This document shows, piece by piece, positions 15,877 through 23,577 of a stretch of DNA of 64,000 nucleotides. Location: the NCBI RefSeq assembly GCF_019091085.1, contig NZ_JAGXJY010000023.1, positions 1-64,000 of the forward strand. Reading direction: 5' to 3'. The position numbers and the translations under genes were made by a program. The notes beneath the pieces are model-generated. The model was not told the DNA's origin. It searched no databases and worked only from the letters and a program-made list of their open reading frames with translations. Every line of letters begins with the position of its first letter. The first letter of the stretch is position 1. The DNA is from Mesorhizobium sp. GbtcB19. Its GTDB lineage: Bacteria > Pseudomonadota > Alphaproteobacteria > Rhizobiales > Rhizobiaceae.

Positions 15877-17199
15877 GTGTCGGACGAGACGTCCAACCTC
15901 GAATTCCAGCCGCGCACGCAGGGCAGCGTGATGGGCTTTCCGGCGCATGAGGGACGGCCCGGCGCACTGGGCGAGGTTCATGCCCGGCCGCATCCGCTGG
16001 TCGACAAGCCGCGGGTGCTGATCCAGCTGTCCTTCATGACCGAGGGCGGTTCGGCCGTCGATCACGCCGTGCTCTCGGAGCTGTCGCGCCGCCTCGGCAT
16101 CGCGGCACCCGAGCGCCATGCCCGCCACCACGCCATGAAATGGGGCAAGGGCACGCTGCGCTGGGAACGGCATACGGAATTCTCGACCTATCTCTGGGAA
16201 GGGCCGTTGGCGGAGAACGGCCGGGGGCAGGAGGATTCGCCCTTCGGCAACGGCTTCTCGCCACCAGGCACGGTGATTTCCGGCATCCGCCTCGAAATCC
16301 GCAAATGGACGCAAGTGAGCGAAAAGCTGATCGCCGGCTTCGACCCGACCAGCCTGTGCTATTCGCTGGTCGAGCGGGGTGCCGCCGCCATCATCACCGA
16401 TTTCCGCCAGGACGGCGACGGCCTCACCCGCATCCTGGTGCTCGACCGCGGCCTGACGCCGGCCAGCACCGGCGCCTTGTCGCAGCGGCTGATCGACATC
16501 GAAACCTATCGGACGCTGGCCATGCTGGGCCTGCCGCTGGCACTCACGTTGTCGGGCCGCGCCCGCCGCATCGAGGACCGGCTGGCGACGACGACGCTGG
16601 AAATGAAGGCGGTCGAAACCCGCGACAGCCAGACCTTGCTTGCCGACCTCACCGAACTCGCCGCTGAGCTCGAGGCCGACGCCGCGTCCAGCCTTTACCG
16701 TTTCGGCGCCAGCCGCGCCTATGACGGCATCGTCACCGAAAGGCTGGAGGCGCTGGATGAGGAGTCGGTGCAAGGTTTTGACACCTGGGCGGGATTCTTG
16801 CTGCGGCGCATGGCGCCGGCGATGCGCACCTGCCGTTCGGTCGAGGAGCGCCAGGCCAACCTCTCGCGAAAACTCACCCGCGCCACCACGCTTTTGCGCA
16901 CCTGGGTCGATGTCGACGTCGAGAAGCAGAACCGCGACCTGCTGGCCTCGATGAACAACCGCGCCCGGCTGCAACTGCGCCTGCAGCAGACCGTCGAAGG
17001 CCTGTCCGTCGCCGCCGTCTCCTATTATGTCGTCGGCCTCATCGGCTACGTCGCCAAGGGCGCCTCGGTCTTCGGCCATGCTTTCGCGCCCGAAGTCGTC
17101 ACCGCCGCATCGGTGCCGGTCGCCATCCTGCTCGTCTGGTGGGGCGTGCGCCGCGTGCGCAAGATGCATTCCGAGCCGGCGAAACATCCTGGCGAGTAG
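15877..17199 (+). CDS. DUF3422 family membrane protein
   Basis: A 440-residue protein of the DUF3422 family (membrane-anchored proteins of unknown role in proteobacteria). The conserved N-terminal region contains EVHARPHPLV and a His-rich stretch (RHARHHAMKWGKGTLRWERH) followed by FSTYLWEG. The C-terminal end has two adjacent transmembrane segments (about residues 373-395 and 400-420) after a long helical region, so most of the protein should be cytoplasmic and tethered at its C-terminus. I chose GTG 15877 because AGGGGGA lies eight bases upstream; the longer frame has no such site. It separates the lactate and glycolate operons. Confidence 0.85.
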   Translation: MSDETSNLEFQPRTQGSVMGFPAHEGRPGALGEVHARPHPLVDKPRVLIQLSFMTEGGSAVDHAVLSELSRRLGIAAPERHARHHAMKWGKGTLRWERHTEFSTYLWEGPLAENGRGQEDSPFGNGFSPPGTVISGIRLEIRKWTQVSEKLIAGFDPTSLCYSLVERGAAAIITDFRQDGDGLTRILVLDRGLTPASTGALSQRLIDIETYRTLAMLGLPLALTLSGRARRIEDRLATTTLEMKAVETRDSQTLLADLTELAAELEADAASSLYRFGASRAYDGIVTERLEALDEESVQGFDTWAGFLLRRMAPAMRTCRSVEERQANLSRKLTRATTLLRTWVDVDVEKQNRDLLASMNNRARLQLRLQQTVEGLSVAAVSYYVVGLIGYVAKGASVFGHAFAPEVVTAASVPVAILLVWWGVRRVRKMHSEPAKHPGE

Positions 17200-17316
17200 C
17201 AGGCGAACATCCTCATTTGCGTGTCTACCCGCAGCGGCAGATTGCCGCTGCGGAAGCTAGGCGATGCGCCCGCGGCCCGATGCGACCAAAGCAGCGTTTG
17301 CAACAAAACTGTCAGG

Positions 17317-17337
17317 CTGGTAAAAGATTTTGACCAG
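17317..17337. promoter_or_regulatory. Candidate FadR-type operator upstream of glcD
   Basis: CTGGT-AAAA on the left and TTTT-G-ACCAG on the right form a near-perfect palindrome 17 bases before the glcD start. It shares the CTGGT(C)AAA half-site with the repeat upstream of the lldR-like gene. A FadR-subfamily regulator (LldR or GlcC-like) is the expected binder; binding is inferred. Confidence 0.45.
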
Positions 17338-17353
17338 TCAAGCGAGATGACCG

Positions 17354-19033
17354 ATGTCCGGCCTAGCCATGCCCAAGCCAGATGCCGAGACTATGCGCCG
17401 CCGCGCCGAGATCGTCGCAGACATGCGCATCATCGTGCCGGGCGAGGGCGTCGTCGACGCGGCCAACGAAATGCGCGCCTTCGAAAGCGACGGCCTCACC
17501 GCTTACCGGCAATTGCCGCTGGTCGTGGTGCTGCCGGAGACCGTCGCCCAGGTCTCGCGCGTTCTGAAATACTGCAACGAGCGCAACATCCGCGTCGTGC
17601 CGCGCGGTTCCGGCACCTCGCTGTCCGGCGGCGCGCTACCGCTCGAGGACGCGGTGCTTCTGGTGATGAGCCGCTTCAATCGCATCCTGGCGATCGACTA
17701 TCCCAACCGCGTCGTCGTCGCCCAGCCCGGCGTCACCAATCTCGGCATCACCATCGCCGTCGAGCAGGAGGGCTTTTATTACGCCCCCGATCCATCCTCC
17801 CAGATCGCCTGCTCGATCGGCGGCAATGTCGCGGAGAATTCCGGCGGCGTGCACTGCCTGAAATACGGCCTCACCGCCAACAATGTGCTGGGCATCGAGA
17901 TGGTGCTGATGAACGGCGAGGTGGTGCGGCTCGGCGGCGGCCATCTCGACCAGGAGGGTTATGACCTGCTCGGCGTCATGACCGGCTCCGAAGGCCTGCT
18001 CGCCGTCGTCACCGAGGTGACGGTGCGCATCCTGAAGAAGCCCGAGACGGCGCGCGCGCTGCTCATCGGCTTTCCGACCAGCGAAGAGGGCGGCCAATGC
18101 GTCGCCGACATCATCGGCGCCGGCATCATCCCCGGCGGCATGGAAATGATGGACCGCCCGGCGATCCATGCGGCCGAAGATTTCGTCCATGCCGGCTATC
18201 CATTGGACGTCGAGGCGCTACTCATCGTCGAGCTCGACGGCCCGGGCGTCGAGGTCGACCACCTGATCGGTCTTGTCGAGGCGATCGCCTACAGGAACGG
18301 CTCGACCACCTGCCGAATCTCGCAGTCGGAACAGGAGCGGCTGAGTTTCTGGGCCGGCCGCAAGGCCGCCTTCCCGGCGGTCGGCCGCATCTCGCCCGAC
18401 TATTACTGCATGGACGGCACCATCCCGCGCAAGGAACTGCCGCGCGTGCTCGCCGGCATGCGCGACCTGTCCCAGAAATACGGCCTCGGCGTCGCCAATG
18501 TCTTCCACGCCGGCGACGGCAATTTGCACCCGCTGATCCTCTACGATGCCAACGTGCCGGGCGAACTGGACAAGGCCGAGAGCTTCGGCGCCGACATTTT
18601 GCGGCTCTGTGTCCAGGTCGGCGGCGTGCTGACCGGCGAGCACGGCGTCGGCGTCGAAAAGCGCGACCTGATGCCGGAAATGTTCAACCAGATCGACCTC
18701 GACCAGCAGATGCGCGTCAAATGCGCCTTCGATCCCAAGCACCTGCTCAACCCGGGAAAAGTGTTTCCGCAGCTGCGGCGGTGTGCGGAGCTGGGAAGGA
18801 TGCATGTGCATCGGGGAGAGGTGGCGTTCCGGGATATTCGGGGGTTTGGATGGCGGCCCGGGACCAAAGTCCCCCGCCCCCGCAAGGGGGGGGAGAGGTG
18901 GCCCGGGCGAAGCCCGAGACGGAGAGGGGGACGCCCTCTCAGCCAAGCCGCCGGTCGCCCGAAAAGATCGCTCGTGCGCGCGAGCTGCGCCACGGTGACA
19001 ATCAGGCGGAAGCAACCCTCTGGAACGAACTGA
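17354..19033 (+). CDS. glcD: Glycolate oxidase FAD subunit, with aberrant C-terminal tail
   Basis: A 559-residue FAD-linked subunit of glycolate dehydrogenase (GlcDEF), which oxidises glycolate to glyoxylate at the membrane. The PCMH FAD domain has PRGSGTSLSGGALPLEDAVL (about 77-96) and IACSIGGNVAENSGG; the C-terminal domain has FHAGDGNLHP and GGVLTGEHGVGVEKRDLM. Family members are about 500 residues and end near ...MHVHRGxVAFxDI. Here the frame does not stop at that point but continues about 62 residues through a palindromic repeat and the start of a DUF559 gene read in another frame. The tail is Arg/Pro-rich and unlike the family, so the native 3' end was probably altered by an insertion. 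The core is intact. Confidence 0.92.
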   Translation: MSGLAMPKPDAETMRRRAEIVADMRIIVPGEGVVDAANEMRAFESDGLTAYRQLPLVVVLPETVAQVSRVLKYCNERNIRVVPRGSGTSLSGGALPLEDAVLLVMSRFNRILAIDYPNRVVVAQPGVTNLGITIAVEQEGFYYAPDPSSQIACSIGGNVAENSGGVHCLKYGLTANNVLGIEMVLMNGEVVRLGGGHLDQEGYDLLGVMTGSEGLLAVVTEVTVRILKKPETARALLIGFPTSEEGGQCVADIIGAGIIPGGMEMMDRPAIHAAEDFVHAGYPLDVEALLIVELDGPGVEVDHLIGLVEAIAYRNGSTTCRISQSEQERLSFWAGRKAAFPAVGRISPDYYCMDGTIPRKELPRVLAGMRDLSQKYGLGVANVFHAGDGNLHPLILYDANVPGELDKAESFGADILRLCVQVGGVLTGEHGVGVEKRDLMPEMFNQIDLDQQMRVKCAFDPKHLLNPGKVFPQLRRCAELGRMHVHRGEVAFRDIRGFGWRPGTKVPRPRKGGERWPGRSPRRRGGRPLSQAAGRPKRSLVRASCATVTIRRKQPSGTN

Positions 19034-19362
19034 AGGCGAAGAGGCTGGGCGGATACAAATTCCTTCGCCAAATGCCCATCGGTCCATACTTCGCGGATTT
19101 CGCCTGCAGGAACCAAAAGCTGATCGTGGAGCTGGATGGCAGCCAGCACGCTGAAAGCAGCTATGACAGGCGACGTGATGAGTTCATGCGAGGCGAAGGT
19201 TTCTCGGTTTTGCGGTTCTGGAATTTTGATGCGTTGAAGAGCACGAGGAGTGTTTGCGAAACGATCCTTGCAGCGTTGGAAGGACGGCTTGCTGAAGACG
19301 TGGTTGCTGGCGACCTCAGGTTCGTTTTCGCAGCCAAGAAGACGGGAGACCGCGTTCTATGA
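18850..19362 (+). CDS. DUF559 domain protein (Vsr-like endonuclease fold)
   Basis: Encodes about 170 residues if begun at ATG 18850; a GTG at 18898 is an alternative. The recognisable DUF559 domain runs from about residue 40: TLWNELKAKRLGGYKFLRQM, then GPYFADFACRNQKLIVELDG, SQH, and FSVLRFWNFDAL. The D...ExD pattern in ADFAC-KLIVELDG fits the PD-(D/E)xK-type nuclease core related to Vsr. The first 40 residues are translated repeat sequence and are probably not conserved. The gene overlaps the aberrant 3' end of glcD in another frame and is bracketed by 60-bp inverted repeats at 18871-18930 and 19366-19424. DUF559 function is unknown; DNA cleavage is an inference from fold. Confidence 0.8.
   Translation: MAARDQSPPPPQGGGEVARAKPETERGTPSQPSRRSPEKIARARELRHGDNQAEATLWNELKAKRLGGYKFLRQMPIGPYFADFACRNQKLIVELDGSQHAESSYDRRRDEFMRGEGFSVLRFWNFDALKSTRSVCETILAALEGRLAEDVVAGDLRFVFAAKKTGDRVL
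18871..18930 (+). repeat. Left inverted repeat bracketing the DUF559 gene
   Basis: A 60-base element: CCCCCGCCCCCGCAAGGGGG, then GGAGAGGTGGCCCGGGCGAA, then GCCCGAGACGGAGAGGGGG. It is nearly identical to the reverse complement of 19366-19424. It lies inside both the glcD tail and the DUF559 frame. Confidence 0.85.
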
Positions 19363-19365
19363 AAG

Positions 19366-19424
19366 CCCCCTCTCCGTCTCGGGCTTCGCCCGAGCCACCT
19401 CTCCCCCGCTTTGCGGGGGCGAGG
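19366..19424 (-). repeat. Right inverted repeat bracketing the DUF559 gene
   Basis: Starts CCCCCTCTCCGTCTCGGGCT and ends with a CCCCCGC-GCGGGGG hairpin. Its reverse complement matches 18871-18930 with only a few differences. It begins three bases after the DUF559 stop codon. Confidence 0.85.
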
Positions 19425-19467
19425 AACCCAAGCTTTTCAATGTCGCGACGTCGGCGGTTGGCGTTTC

Positions 19468-19520
19468 CTCGCCCGCATGAAATGGGGGAGAGGTGTCCGC
19501 GTAGCGGACGGAGAGGGGGT
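19468..19520 (+). repeat. Third copy of the palindromic repeat, upstream of glcE
   Basis: Runs from CCTCGCCCGCATGAAATGGG through GGAGAGGTGTCCGCGTAGCG to GACGGAGAGGGGGT, the same plan as the copy at 18871-18930 but with a different central hairpin (GTCCGC-GCGGAC). A C-rich/G-rich hairpin follows at 19541-19560, just before glcE. Confidence 0.75.
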
Positions 19521-19576
19521 AGCGCTGCCGTATGCGATTGCCCCGGCCTTGCGGGGGCGCGGAAAGGCGCGCGCCC

Positions 19577-20794
19577 ATGACCACCTTCGCCCCCACCACC
19601 TCGGCCGAAACCGTCTCCACCGTCCAATGGGCGGCGGCCGAGGAAACGCCGCTCGACATCCTCGGGCACGGCTCCAAGCGCGGCATCGGCCGTCCGCTGC
19701 AGACCGAACACACACTCGACCTGTCCAAGCTCACCGGCGTCACCCTCTACGAACCCGCCGAACTGGTTATCTCTGCCAAGGCCGGCACGCCGCTGGCCGA
19801 GCTCGAAAAACTGCTCGCCGAAAACGGCCAGCAATTCGCCTTCGAGCCGATGGACTACGCCCCGCTGCTTGGTGGTGAGCCGGGCCAAGGGAGCAAGAAC
19901 GGAACCATCGGCGGCGTGCTCGCAGCGAACCTGTCCGGTCCCCGCCGTCTCAAGGCTGGCGCCGCGCGCGACCACATCCTTGGCGTCGCCGCCGTCTCCG
20001 GCCGCGGCGAGGCCTTCAAGTCGGGCGGCCGTGTGGTGAAGAACGTCACCGGCTACGATCTCTCCAAGCTGATGGCGAACAGCTGGGGCACGCTGGCCGT
20101 GCTCACCGACGTCACCTTCAAAGTCCTGCCAGCGGCGGAGACGGAGGTGACGCTCGCCATCCGCGGCCTGCTCGACGATGCCGCCGTCGCCGCCATGGCG
20201 CTGGCGCTCGGCTCGAGCGCCGAAGTGTCGAGCGCGGCGCATCTGCCTGAACGCATCGCCGCGCGCGTCGCGGGCGGCAAGCATGGCAGCGATGCAGCAA
20301 CGTTGCTGCGTGTCGAGGGATTTGGGCCTTCGGTCGTCTATCGTATCGAGGCGCTGCGAAAGCTGCTTGGCAAGGCCGGTCCCCTGGAAGAGATCGCCGG
20401 CGAAGCCTCGAAGACGATCTGGCGCGATATCCGCGACTGCAGTCCCTTCGCCGATGGCGGCGCGCGGCCGGTCTGGCGGGTTTCGATGGCGCCGTCGCAG
20501 GCGCATCACATGGTGATGGCGCTGCGCATGCAGGCGGCGGTCGATGCCTTCTACGATTGGCAGGGCGGCCTGGTGTGGCTGTCGATGCGCGAGGACGAGC
20601 CCGAGGCCGAGCTGCTGCGCGGATTGATCCGCAAACATGGCGGCGGCCACGCGACGCTGGTGCGCGCGTCCGCCCCGCATCGCGCGGCGCTGCCGGTGTT
20701 CGAGCCGCAGCCGCCGCATCTGGCCGCGCTGTCGGCGCGGCTCAAGGCCGAGTTCGATCCGAAGAATATCCTCAATCCCGGCCGCATGGCTTAG
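19577..20794 (+). CDS. glcE: Glycolate oxidase FAD-binding subunit
   Basis: A 405-residue GlcE subunit of glycolate dehydrogenase, a shorter homologue of GlcD with a PCMH-type FAD-binding domain. Visible marks are DILGHGSKRGIGRP near residue 27, LVISAKAGTPLAELEKLLAE, GTIGGVLAANLSGPRR, and SGGRVVKNVTGYDLSKLMA, typical of GlcE. The end LKAEFDPKNILNPGRMA is the family C-terminus. The ATG at 19577 follows a run of palindromic repeats, with no strong ribosome-binding site. It lies 544 bases after the glcD stop because of the DUF559 insertion, whereas glcD and glcE are normally adjacent. glcF follows 11 bases downstream. Confidence 0.92.
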   Translation: MTTFAPTTSAETVSTVQWAAAEETPLDILGHGSKRGIGRPLQTEHTLDLSKLTGVTLYEPAELVISAKAGTPLAELEKLLAENGQQFAFEPMDYAPLLGGEPGQGSKNGTIGGVLAANLSGPRRLKAGAARDHILGVAAVSGRGEAFKSGGRVVKNVTGYDLSKLMANSWGTLAVLTDVTFKVLPAAETEVTLAIRGLLDDAAVAAMALALGSSAEVSSAAHLPERIAARVAGGKHGSDAATLLRVEGFGPSVVYRIEALRKLLGKAGPLEEIAGEASKTIWRDIRDCSPFADGGARPVWRVSMAPSQAHHMVMALRMQAAVDAFYDWQGGLVWLSMREDEPEAELLRGLIRKHGGGHATLVRASAPHRAALPVFEPQPPHLAALSARLKAEFDPKNILNPGRMA

Positions 20795-20805
20795 GACACC
20801 GGCAA

Positions 20806-22134
20806 ATGCAGACCAATTTCTCCCTTGCCCAGCTCGCCGATCCGCATGTCGCGGAATCGGAGAAGATCCTGCGCAAATGCGTGCATTGCGGCTTCTGTAC
20901 CGCCACCTGCCCGACCTACGTCACTTTAGGCAACGAGCTCGATTCCCCGCGCGGCCGCATCTACCTCATCAAGGATATGCTGGAGAACGGCAGGCCGGCC
21001 GATAAGGAGATCGTCACCCATATCGACCGCTGCCTGTCCTGCCTGGCCTGCATGACGATATGCCCCTCGGGCGTGAACTATATGCATCTGGTCGACCATG
21101 CCCGTGCCCATATCCAGGAGACCTACAAGCGGCCGCTGCTCGACCGGCTGATGCGCGCCATGCTGGCTTTCGTCCTGCCTTATCCCGGCCGCTTCCGCGC
21201 CGCGCTGAAGCTGGCCGGGTTCGGCCGTCCGTTCATCGGCCTCTTCGAAAAATTACCCGCACTGAAGCCGGTCGCCGCCATGCTGAAGCTCGCGCCTGCG
21301 TCGATCCCACCGGCATCGCCGAAAGCCTCGCCAGGCACGCATCCCGGGCAGGGGACCGAAAAACGCGGTCGCGTCGCGATCCTTACCGGCTGCGCGCAAT
21401 CCGTCCTCGATCCGGCGATCAACGACACCACCATTTCCTTGCTGACGAGGCTTGGCGTCGAGGTTGTGGTGCCTGAAGGCGAGGGCTGCTGCGGCGCGCT
21501 GGTTCACCACATGGGCCGCGAAGAGGCAGCGCTCGCCTCGGCGAGGCAGAACGTCGATGCCTGGACGCGCGCGATCGACCAGGGCGGCCTCGATGCCATC
21601 GTCATCACCGCGTCCGGCTGCGGCACCACGATCAAGGACTATGGCTTCATGCTGCGCCTCGATCCGGCTTATGCCGAAAAGGCGGCGCGCGTCTCGGCTC
21701 TCGCCAAGGACGTCACTGAGTATCTGGCCGTCCTCGACCTGCCCGAGCCGGTGCGCGAGCCGGGCACGATCGTCGCCTATCACTCCGCCTGCTCGATGCA
21801 GCATGGCCAGAAGATCACGCGCCAGCCGAAGGAGCTTCTCGCCAAGGCAGGCTTCGTCGTGCGCGAGCCGCGCGAGGGGCATCTGTGCTGCGGCTCGGCC
21901 GGCACCTACAACATCCTGCAGCCCGAAATCTCGGCCAAGCTGCGCGACCGCAAGGTGAAAAACATCGAGGCGACGGGCGCCGAAATCGTCGCCACCGGCA
22001 ATATCGGCTGCATCACCCAGATCGCGTCCGCCGCCAAGCTGCCGGTGGTGCACACGATAAAACTGCTCGACTGGGCTTATGGCGGCCCGAAGCCGGAAGG
22101 CGTCTCCGAGCGAGGGCTTGCCGCGGCGGAATGA
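20806..22134 (+). CDS. glcF: Glycolate oxidase iron-sulfur subunit
   Basis: A 442-residue electron-transfer subunit of glycolate dehydrogenase. Two [4Fe-4S] motifs are complete: Cys25, 28, 31 and 35 (CVHCGFCTATCP) and Cys76, 79, 82 and 86 (CLSCLACMTICP). Two CCG domains follow, with EGEGCCGAL and GHLCCGSAGTY. It passes electrons from the flavin subunits to the quinone pool. The ATG at 20806 is 11 bases after the glcE stop; longer frames upstream are out of context. It ends the glcDEF operon, and a paired palindromic repeat follows. Confidence 0.94.
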   Translation: MQTNFSLAQLADPHVAESEKILRKCVHCGFCTATCPTYVTLGNELDSPRGRIYLIKDMLENGRPADKEIVTHIDRCLSCLACMTICPSGVNYMHLVDHARAHIQETYKRPLLDRLMRAMLAFVLPYPGRFRAALKLAGFGRPFIGLFEKLPALKPVAAMLKLAPASIPPASPKASPGTHPGQGTEKRGRVAILTGCAQSVLDPAINDTTISLLTRLGVEVVVPEGEGCCGALVHHMGREEAALASARQNVDAWTRAIDQGGLDAIVITASGCGTTIKDYGFMLRLDPAYAEKAARVSALAKDVTEYLAVLDLPEPVREPGTIVAYHSACSMQHGQKITRQPKELLAKAGFVVREPREGHLCCGSAGTYNILQPEISAKLRDRKVKNIEATGAEIVATGNIGCITQIASAAKLPVVHTIKLLDWAYGGPKPEGVSERGLAAAE

Positions 22135-22149
22135 TCCTCGTCGCCGGCG

Positions 22150-22279
22150 CCCCCTCATCCGGCCGCTTCGCGGCCACCTTCTCCCCATGGGGGAGAAGAG
22201 GTTGACGCCGGCGCTGACAGTCTCCTCTCCCCGCCGGGGAGAGGTCAGCCGAGCGAAGCGGAGGCTGGGTGAGGGGGAG
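22150..22279. repeat. Inverted pair of palindromic repeats after glcF
   Basis: Two units, 22150-22203 and 22222-22279, point at each other with an 18-base spacer. The left begins CCCCTCATCCGGCCGCTTCG and contains the CTCCCC-GGGGAG hairpin; the right ends GAGGCTGGGTGAGGGGGAG. The pair lies between the convergent glcF and folD genes, so the folded RNA may end both transcripts. Confidence 0.8.
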
Positions 22280-22287
22280 TGCCGCGC

Positions 22288-23208
22288 TTACTCCGCCGCG
22301 AGCTGATCCGCCACGCCGTAGGTCGCGCGGTAAAGCGCGCGCTGGCGGTTGAGCGCCACCATGGTGTTGCGCAGCAGGATCGCGACCGTCAGCGGGCCGA
22401 CGCCGCCCGGCACCGGCGTGATCCAGGACGCCACTTCCTTGACGCTGTCGGTGTCGACGTCGCCGACGATGCGGGTTTCGCCGTCAGGTCCGATTTCCGA
22501 ATTGATGCCGATGTCGATGACGGCGGCACCCGGCTTCACCATATCGGCCTTGATCAGGCGCGGCTTGCCGACGGCGACGAACAGCGCGTCGGCGCGCCGC
22601 GCATGCGCGGCCAGCGAGCGGGTCATGTGGTGGCACACCGTCACCGTCGCGCCCTCGCTCATCAGCAGGAAGGCGATCGGCTTGCCGACGATCTCGGAAT
22701 GGCCGACCACGACGACTTCGAGCCCCTTGAGCTCGAGCCCGGTTTCCTTGAGCAACTCGACCGAGGCGGCGGCCGTGCACGGCGCCAGATCGAGCTGGTT
22801 GTAGACGATGTTGCCGATCGAGGCCGGATGCATGCCTTCGACGTCCTTCAGCGGATGCACCGCCGCCTGCAGCGTCTTGATCGGGATATGCGCTGGCACC
22901 GGCCGCTGGATGATGATGCCGGTGACGCGCGGATCGGCGTTGAGGCCGTGGATCGCGGCTTCCAGTTCGCCGGCGGTGATGTCGGCGGCAAAGCGCCGCT
23001 CCTCGAAGCCGATACCGGCAAGGGCGGCCTTGGCGCGCTGGTTGCGCACATAGACATCGACCGCGGCGGTGTCGCCGACGGTGATCGAAACCAGCTTCGG
23101 CGGAAAGCCCTCGGCGGCGGCGATCGCCGCGTCCTCGCGCACCGAAGCGATGATGCGCTGGGCGACCGGGCCGCCTTTCAGGTAGCGGCTGTCGTCGATC
23201 CGGGTCAT
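22288..23208 (-). CDS. folD: FolD-like methylenetetrahydrofolate dehydrogenase, catalytic Lys replaced
   Basis: A 306-residue member of the FolD family, which interconverts 5,10-methylene-, 5,10-methenyl- and 10-formyl-tetrahydrofolate with NADP. The Rossmann motif VVVGHSEIVGKP and the C-terminal WITPVPGGVGPLTVAILLRN are intact. In the active site the family pattern YVxxK reads YVRNQ (Tyr53, Gln57), so the usual catalytic lysine is glutamine; DVDGFHP is DVEGMHP and PCTPxG is PCTAAA. This suggests loss of cyclohydrolase activity and perhaps a dehydrogenase-only enzyme, possibly a second FolD copy. The ATG at 23208 begins the conserved N-terminus. It is convergent with glcF. Confidence 0.88.
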   Translation of the reverse strand: MTRIDDSRYLKGGPVAQRIIASVREDAAIAAAEGFPPKLVSITVGDTAAVDVYVRNQRAKAALAGIGFEERRFAADITAGELEAAIHGLNADPRVTGIIIQRPVPAHIPIKTLQAAVHPLKDVEGMHPASIGNIVYNQLDLAPCTAAASVELLKETGLELKGLEVVVVGHSEIVGKPIAFLLMSEGATVTVCHHMTRSLAAHARRADALFVAVGKPRLIKADMVKPGAAVIDIGINSEIGPDGETRIVGDVDTDSVKEVASWITPVPGGVGPLTVAILLRNTMVALNRQRALYRATYGVADQLAAE

Positions 23209-23229
23209 GGCTGGCACCTTTTGCCTTCT

Positions 23230-23284
23230 GGAGCAATTCGAGGACAAGCGCTGAAGCGGCCTTCGGTCAGGAATTGCGTAACAA
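23230..23284 (+). repeat. Rhizobial palindromic intergenic repeat upstream of folD
   Basis: Begins GGAGCAATTCGAGGACAAGC, has a central AAGCGGCCTTCGG, and ends GGAATTGCGTAACAA. GCAATTC and GAATTGC are its outer arms. The left half matches the fragment at 5137-5167. Confidence 0.65.
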
Positions 23285-23400
23285 CTGAGATTTGTGCGCT
23301 GCAATAGCAGAGCAGCGCCGGGAAATCAGCCCCGAAAGCGAAACCGCCTGCTTTCGGGGCGACTTGCCGCGCTATGCATTCAAATGAAAACTCGAAAACG

Positions 23401-23434
23401 AAAAAGGCAGCGCGGTTTCCCAGCGCTGCCTTTT
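23401..23434 (-). terminator. Bidirectional rho-independent terminator after the L,D-transpeptidase gene
   Basis: AAAAGGCAGCG (23402-23412) pairs with CGCTGCCTTTT (23424-23434), with A and T runs at the two ends. On the minus strand it lies 144 bases downstream of the L,D-transpeptidase stop. Confidence 0.85.
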
Positions 23435-23577
23435 CGTGACCGGCCGTATCCCCACACGGCCCGTCCCCCGTAAACCCTTCACCAGTTAAAGCACATCGCG
23501 CGGGATCGCACTATGACTTGACTGCAACAGCATGAGACTAAAAGTGCCGCGCCGCCTAACCGGCTGATTCGCTGTGG

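Larger units (their letters stand above)
23209..23577. other. Gene-free interval between folD and the L,D-transpeptidase gene
   Basis: No credible frame is present in these 369 bases. They hold a rhizobial repeat (23230-23284), a hairpin GCCCCGAAAGC/GCTTTCGGGGC (23329-23360) and a bidirectional terminator (23401-23434). The folD promoter must lie between the repeat and the folD start or overlap the repeat. Confidence 0.8.

Noticed and set aside
15706-17187. Minus-strand 493-residue frame opposite DUF3422
   Set aside because: No family features, and the plus-strand frame has a ribosome-binding site and DUF3422 motifs.
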